From positions 45,727 to 109,726 of the forward strand of contig CAMBRQ010000005.1 of NCBI GenBank assembly GCA_945870325.1: DNA of 64,000 nt, written 5' to 3'. Of the stretch, positions 61,204 through 64,000 are shown piece by piece (the stretch's first letter is position 1; every line of letters begins with the position of its first letter). Source of the DNA: an uncultured Dorea sp. Lineage in GTDB: Bacteria; Bacillota; Clostridia; Lachnospirales; Lachnospiraceae. Under the pieces are notes generated by a model. The model had not been told where the DNA came from. It searched no databases and saw only the letters and a program-made list of their open reading frames with translations. A program made the translations under genes and the position numbers.

Positions 61204-63852
61204 TTACCACCTGTTTTTCAGTTTGTTCTGTAACTGGTACAGTGTATTCAGTGCGTCGATCGGTGTCAGATTGCCAAGATCCAGATTCTTGATCTCTTCT
61301 ATGACATCGTCATCTTTTACAGTGTCGAACAGGGACATCTGTGCCAGATCAACCTCGTCATAATGCCTGGCCTTTGTTTTGGGCTGCTCATTTCCATGGG
61401 CAGCAATATCCTTGATGCGGTCAGTAATGTCCGCATGAATCAGTTCCTCAACAATCTCTTTGGCACGCTGAATGACAGAATCAGGTACTCCGGCAAGCCT
61501 TGCCACCTGAATACCATAACTCTTATCAGCGCCTCCTTTGATAATCTTACGAAGGAAGATGATATCATCTCCTTTTTCTTTTACGGCGATGCAATAATTA
61601 TTAACATTATCGATCTTGCCCTCTAATTCAGTCAATTCATGATAATGTGTTGCAAAAAGTGTCTTTGCCCCAAGTAATTTGCTATTACTGATATGTTCGA
61701 TTACAGCCCAGGCAATACTGAGCCCGTCAAATGTACTGGTTCCACGTCCAATCTCATCTAGGATCAAGAGACTCTTGTTGGTAGCATTACGCAGAATATT
61801 CGCCACTTCTGTCATCTCCACCATGAAAGTACTCTGACCGCTTGCAAGGTCATCTGATGCTCCTACTCTGGTAAATATTCTATCCACCAGTCCGATATCT
61901 GCACTGGCCGCAGGAACGAAACATCCAATCTGAGCCATTAAGACAATCAGCGCTGTCTGACGCATATAGGTGGATTTGCCTGCCATATTAGGACCTGTAA
62001 TAATGGATATCCGGCTCTTCTTATCATTTAAGTATGTATCATTGGAAATGAACATATCGTTCGGAATCATCCTCTCAACGACTGGATGGCGGCCATCCTT
62101 GATATTAATCACGCCTTTTTCATTTATCTTCGGTCGGACATACTGGTTGCGCTCTGCTACCAGTGCCATAGATGCAAATGTATCCAGTTTCGCAATTGCC
62201 TTGGCTGTATTTTGAATGCGGATTACTTCTCCTGCAATCTTATCACGGACTTCGCTGTATAATTGATATTCTAAGGCAAAGAGTTTGTCCTCTGCGCCAA
62301 GAATCGTATCTTCCAGTTCTTTTAACTCCGGAATGATGTAACGCTCTGCATTAGCAAGTGTCTGCTTACGCGTATAATAATCAGGAACCAGGTTCTTGAA
62401 TGAATTGGTAACCTCCAGGTAATATCCGAACACCTTGTTAAAACGGATTCGAAGGTTCTTGATGCCAGTCTTCTCCCGCTCAGTTTCCTCTAATTTGGCA
62501 AGCCATTCCTTGCCGTCTGACTTGGCAGAACGCAGCCAGTCTACCTCCTCATTATAACCGTCCCGGATAATGCCGCCTTCCTTCATGGCAATCGGCGGAT
62601 CTTCTTTGATGGCATCTTTCACAAGCACGCAGAGATCCTCCAGTGTATCAAGTTCTTCATATAACTCCTGAAGAAGAGGTGACTTCATATCCTGAAGGAT
62701 ATATTTTATATGAGGCAGCATGGCAAGAGAACTCTCGAATGCGATCAGATCTCTTGGATTCGCTGACTGATAGGTGATCTTGCAGACCAGCCGTTCCAGG
62801 TCATAGATTGGAGACAGATATTCCCGGATCTCTTCTCTGGAGATAGCATTACGCTTTAATTCATCTACTGCATCCAGCCGGCGTTCGATTTCTCCTCGGT
62901 CAATCAATGGCTGTTCAATGTATTTTCTAAGAGTTCTTGCACCCATTGCCGTCTTAGTCTTGTCCAGAACCCAGAGAAGGGAGCCCCTCTTCTGCTTCTC
63001 ACGAAGTGTCTCGCAAAGTTCCAGATTCCGTCTGGTAGAACTGTCTAAGAGCATGTATTTGCCTGTTGCATATACAGAAAGTTTCGTAATATGGGACAAG
63101 TCTCTTTTCTGAGTTTCATTCAGATACTCCAGAAGCGCTCCGGCAGCGATTACTCCACAGTCATAATCCACAAGTCCAAGCCCTTCCATGGTGCTTGCGT
63201 GAAAATGATCTTTTAATGTGCGCTGGCAGATTGCATCATCAAAATACCACGCATCCAGAGAATACATGGTAATTCCAAACTTATCCTTCAGAAGATCCAT
63301 ATCCATGCCACTCATATAAAAAGCCTCATTGCATATCAGCTCTGAGGGCATGAATTTGTATATCTCGTCGAATAATTTTTCACTGTCACCTAGTTCAGTG
63401 ACCAGATACTCTCCTGTTGTTACATCGGCTACGGATAATCCATAGCGGTCAGCGCTATAGACAACACACATAATATAGTTGTTTTTCGTCTCATCTAACG
63501 CCTGAGTATCCAGATTCGTTCCCGGGGTGACGATACGAACGACGTCTCTTTTTACCAGTCCTTTGGCAGTTGCCGGATCTTCCATCTGCTCGCAGATTGC
63601 TACTTTATAGCCTTTGGAAACCAGACGGTTCAAGTATCCATCTACGGAATGGTAAGGGACTCCGCACATGGGAGCGCGTTCTTCCAGACCACAGCTTTTA
63701 CCAGTTAGTGTAATCTCAAGTTCCTTGGATGCGGTCAGGGCATCATCAAAGAACATCTCATAAAAATCTCCCAATCTATAGAACAAGATGCAGTCGGGGT
63801 ATTCCTTTTTGGTCTCCATGTATTGCTGCATCATTGGTGTTAATTCCGCCAC
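61204..63852 (-). CDS. mutS: DNA mismatch recognition protein MutS
   Basis: 882 residues. Mismatch-binding FYE (LGDFYEMF, 28-35), then connector, lever and clamp. Walker A GPNMAGKST, Walker B LLILDEIGRGTSTFDG. GTG start at 63852 with AGAGGAG 8 nt upstream. First gene of mutS-mutL-miaA. Confidence 0.97.
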   Translation of the reverse strand: MAELTPMMQQYMETKKEYPDCILFYRLGDFYEMFFDDALTASKELEITLTGKSCGLEERAPMCGVPYHSVDGYLNRLVSKGYKVAICEQMEDPATAKGLVKRDVVRIVTPGTNLDTQALDETKNNYIMCVVYSADRYGLSVADVTTGEYLVTELGDSEKLFDEIYKFMPSELICNEAFYMSGMDMDLLKDKFGITMYSLDAWYFDDAICQRTLKDHFHASTMEGLGLVDYDCGVIAAGALLEYLNETQKRDLSHITKLSVYATGKYMLLDSSTRRNLELCETLREKQKRGSLLWVLDKTKTAMGARTLRKYIEQPLIDRGEIERRLDAVDELKRNAISREEIREYLSPIYDLERLVCKITYQSANPRDLIAFESSLAMLPHIKYILQDMKSPLLQELYEELDTLEDLCVLVKDAIKEDPPIAMKEGGIIRDGYNEEVDWLRSAKSDGKEWLAKLEETEREKTGIKNLRIRFNKVFGYYLEVTNSFKNLVPDYYTRKQTLANAERYIIPELKELEDTILGAEDKLFALEYQLYSEVRDKIAGEVIRIQNTAKAIAKLDTFASMALVAERNQYVRPKINEKGVINIKDGRHPVVERMIPNDMFISNDTYLNDKKSRISIITGPNMAGKSTYMRQTALIVLMAQIGCFVPAASADIGLVDRIFTRVGASDDLASGQSTFMVEMTEVANILRNATNKSLLILDEIGRGTSTFDGLSIAWAVIEHISNSKLLGAKTLFATHYHELTELEGKIDNVNNYCIAVKEKGDDIIFLRKIIKGGADKSYGIQVARLAGVPDSVIQRAKEIVEELIHADITDRIKDIAAHGNEQPKTKARHYDEVDLAQMSLFDTVKDDDVIEEIKNLDLGNLTPIDALNTLYQLQNKLKNRW

Positions 63853-63888
63853 GTTGTTTCTCCTCTTTCGTTTATTTTTTACATTTCA

Positions 63889-63897
63889 TTATAGCAT
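63889..63897 (-). promoter_or_regulatory. Extended -10 promoter of mutS
   Basis: On the minus strand TGC plus TATAAT, 37 nt before the GTG start; the best -35 (TTTCCT) is weak. The remaining ~100 bp to the right edge show no gene. Confidence 0.6.
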
Positions 63898-64000
63898 TTC
63901 TTCTCCAAATAGGAAAGATGGAAATTTCTCATTTATGGGATAATAGTAACAGTTCAGCCTTTTAATTAATTTGATGGGTTTAACACCGGCTAAAATATAG

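Noticed and set aside
1..64000. tRNA, rRNA, CRISPR array or complete insertion sequence
   Set aside because: None seen by eye: no T-loop-like GGTTCGA context with a matching cloverleaf, no regularly spaced repeats with unique spacers, no transposase frames.

Overview
The window looks like the chromosome of a low-to-mid GC, spore-forming, rod-shaped Clostridia bacterium, most likely a Lachnospiraceae (Dorea/Blautia-like) relative. The signs are strong GGAGG ribosome binding sites, frequent GTG/TTG starts, a ylbJ sporulation gene, glgC-glgD, the Prp/L27 pair, YlmH-SepF, and a lexA/yneA-type divergon. I see no tRNA, rRNA, CRISPR, prophage or complete insertion sequence. It is a core region with some unusual members.

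Layout: 0-36 kb is almost entirely plus strand and 36-64 kb almost entirely minus strand. The two arms converge on a perfect 13-bp hairpin at 36.13 kb. Plus arm, after a minus-strand ylbJ fragment at the left edge: pepD; an M23 peptidase; an RNA-modification run (RsmF-like, RsuA-like, HAD phosphatase, YgiQ radical SAM, SDR); a RluA-family synthase with recU; a reduced histidine operon hisZ-G-D-B-[HisF-like::HisI::HisE] behind a consensus promoter; an RmlD-like reductase and a dicarboxylate/amino-acid symporter; glgC-glgD; the TIGR03960/TIGR03936 radical-SAM pair; a small block (YbaK, HAD, aspartokinase, CBS, amidohydrolase); then rplU-prp-rpmA-obg-yhbY-nadD-yqeK-rsfS.

At 32.5-35.2 kb lies the SOS hub. 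lexA (minus) and a YneA-like LysM protein (plus) diverge across a spacer with five LexA-box-like 14-mers. A 362-bp structured gap and a tyrosine recombinase follow.

Minus arm, in transcription order from the right edge: mutS-mutL-miaA-(97-aa unknown ORF)-YnbB-type PLP lyase; two FAD oxidoreductases; a DUF4321 protein and radC; the elongation/division cluster mreB-mreC-mreD-PBP2-minC-minD-minE-rodA-mgsA; a D-Ala-D-Ala carboxypeptidase; (plus-strand DUF378); TIGR01212 radical SAM; a HlyD-like protein; YggS; sepF; ylmH; lspA; rluD; a cytidylate-kinase-like protein.

Most worth a second look: (1) the HisF-like barrel fused to HisIE, which lacks the first catalytic Asp, in an operon without hisC/H/A/F; (2) a methylglyoxal synthase homologue with Lys in place of the catalytic Asp of the GGDQQ motif; (3) an MreB-family protein with an altered phosphate-2 loop; (4) the dense LexA operator array; (5) the structured gap before the recombinase, with mutually exclusive pairings; (6) a PBP2 with a roughly 260-residue insertion; (7) an unrelated small ORF where Bacillus has hfq. 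No obviously new multigene defence or biosynthetic system is visible.
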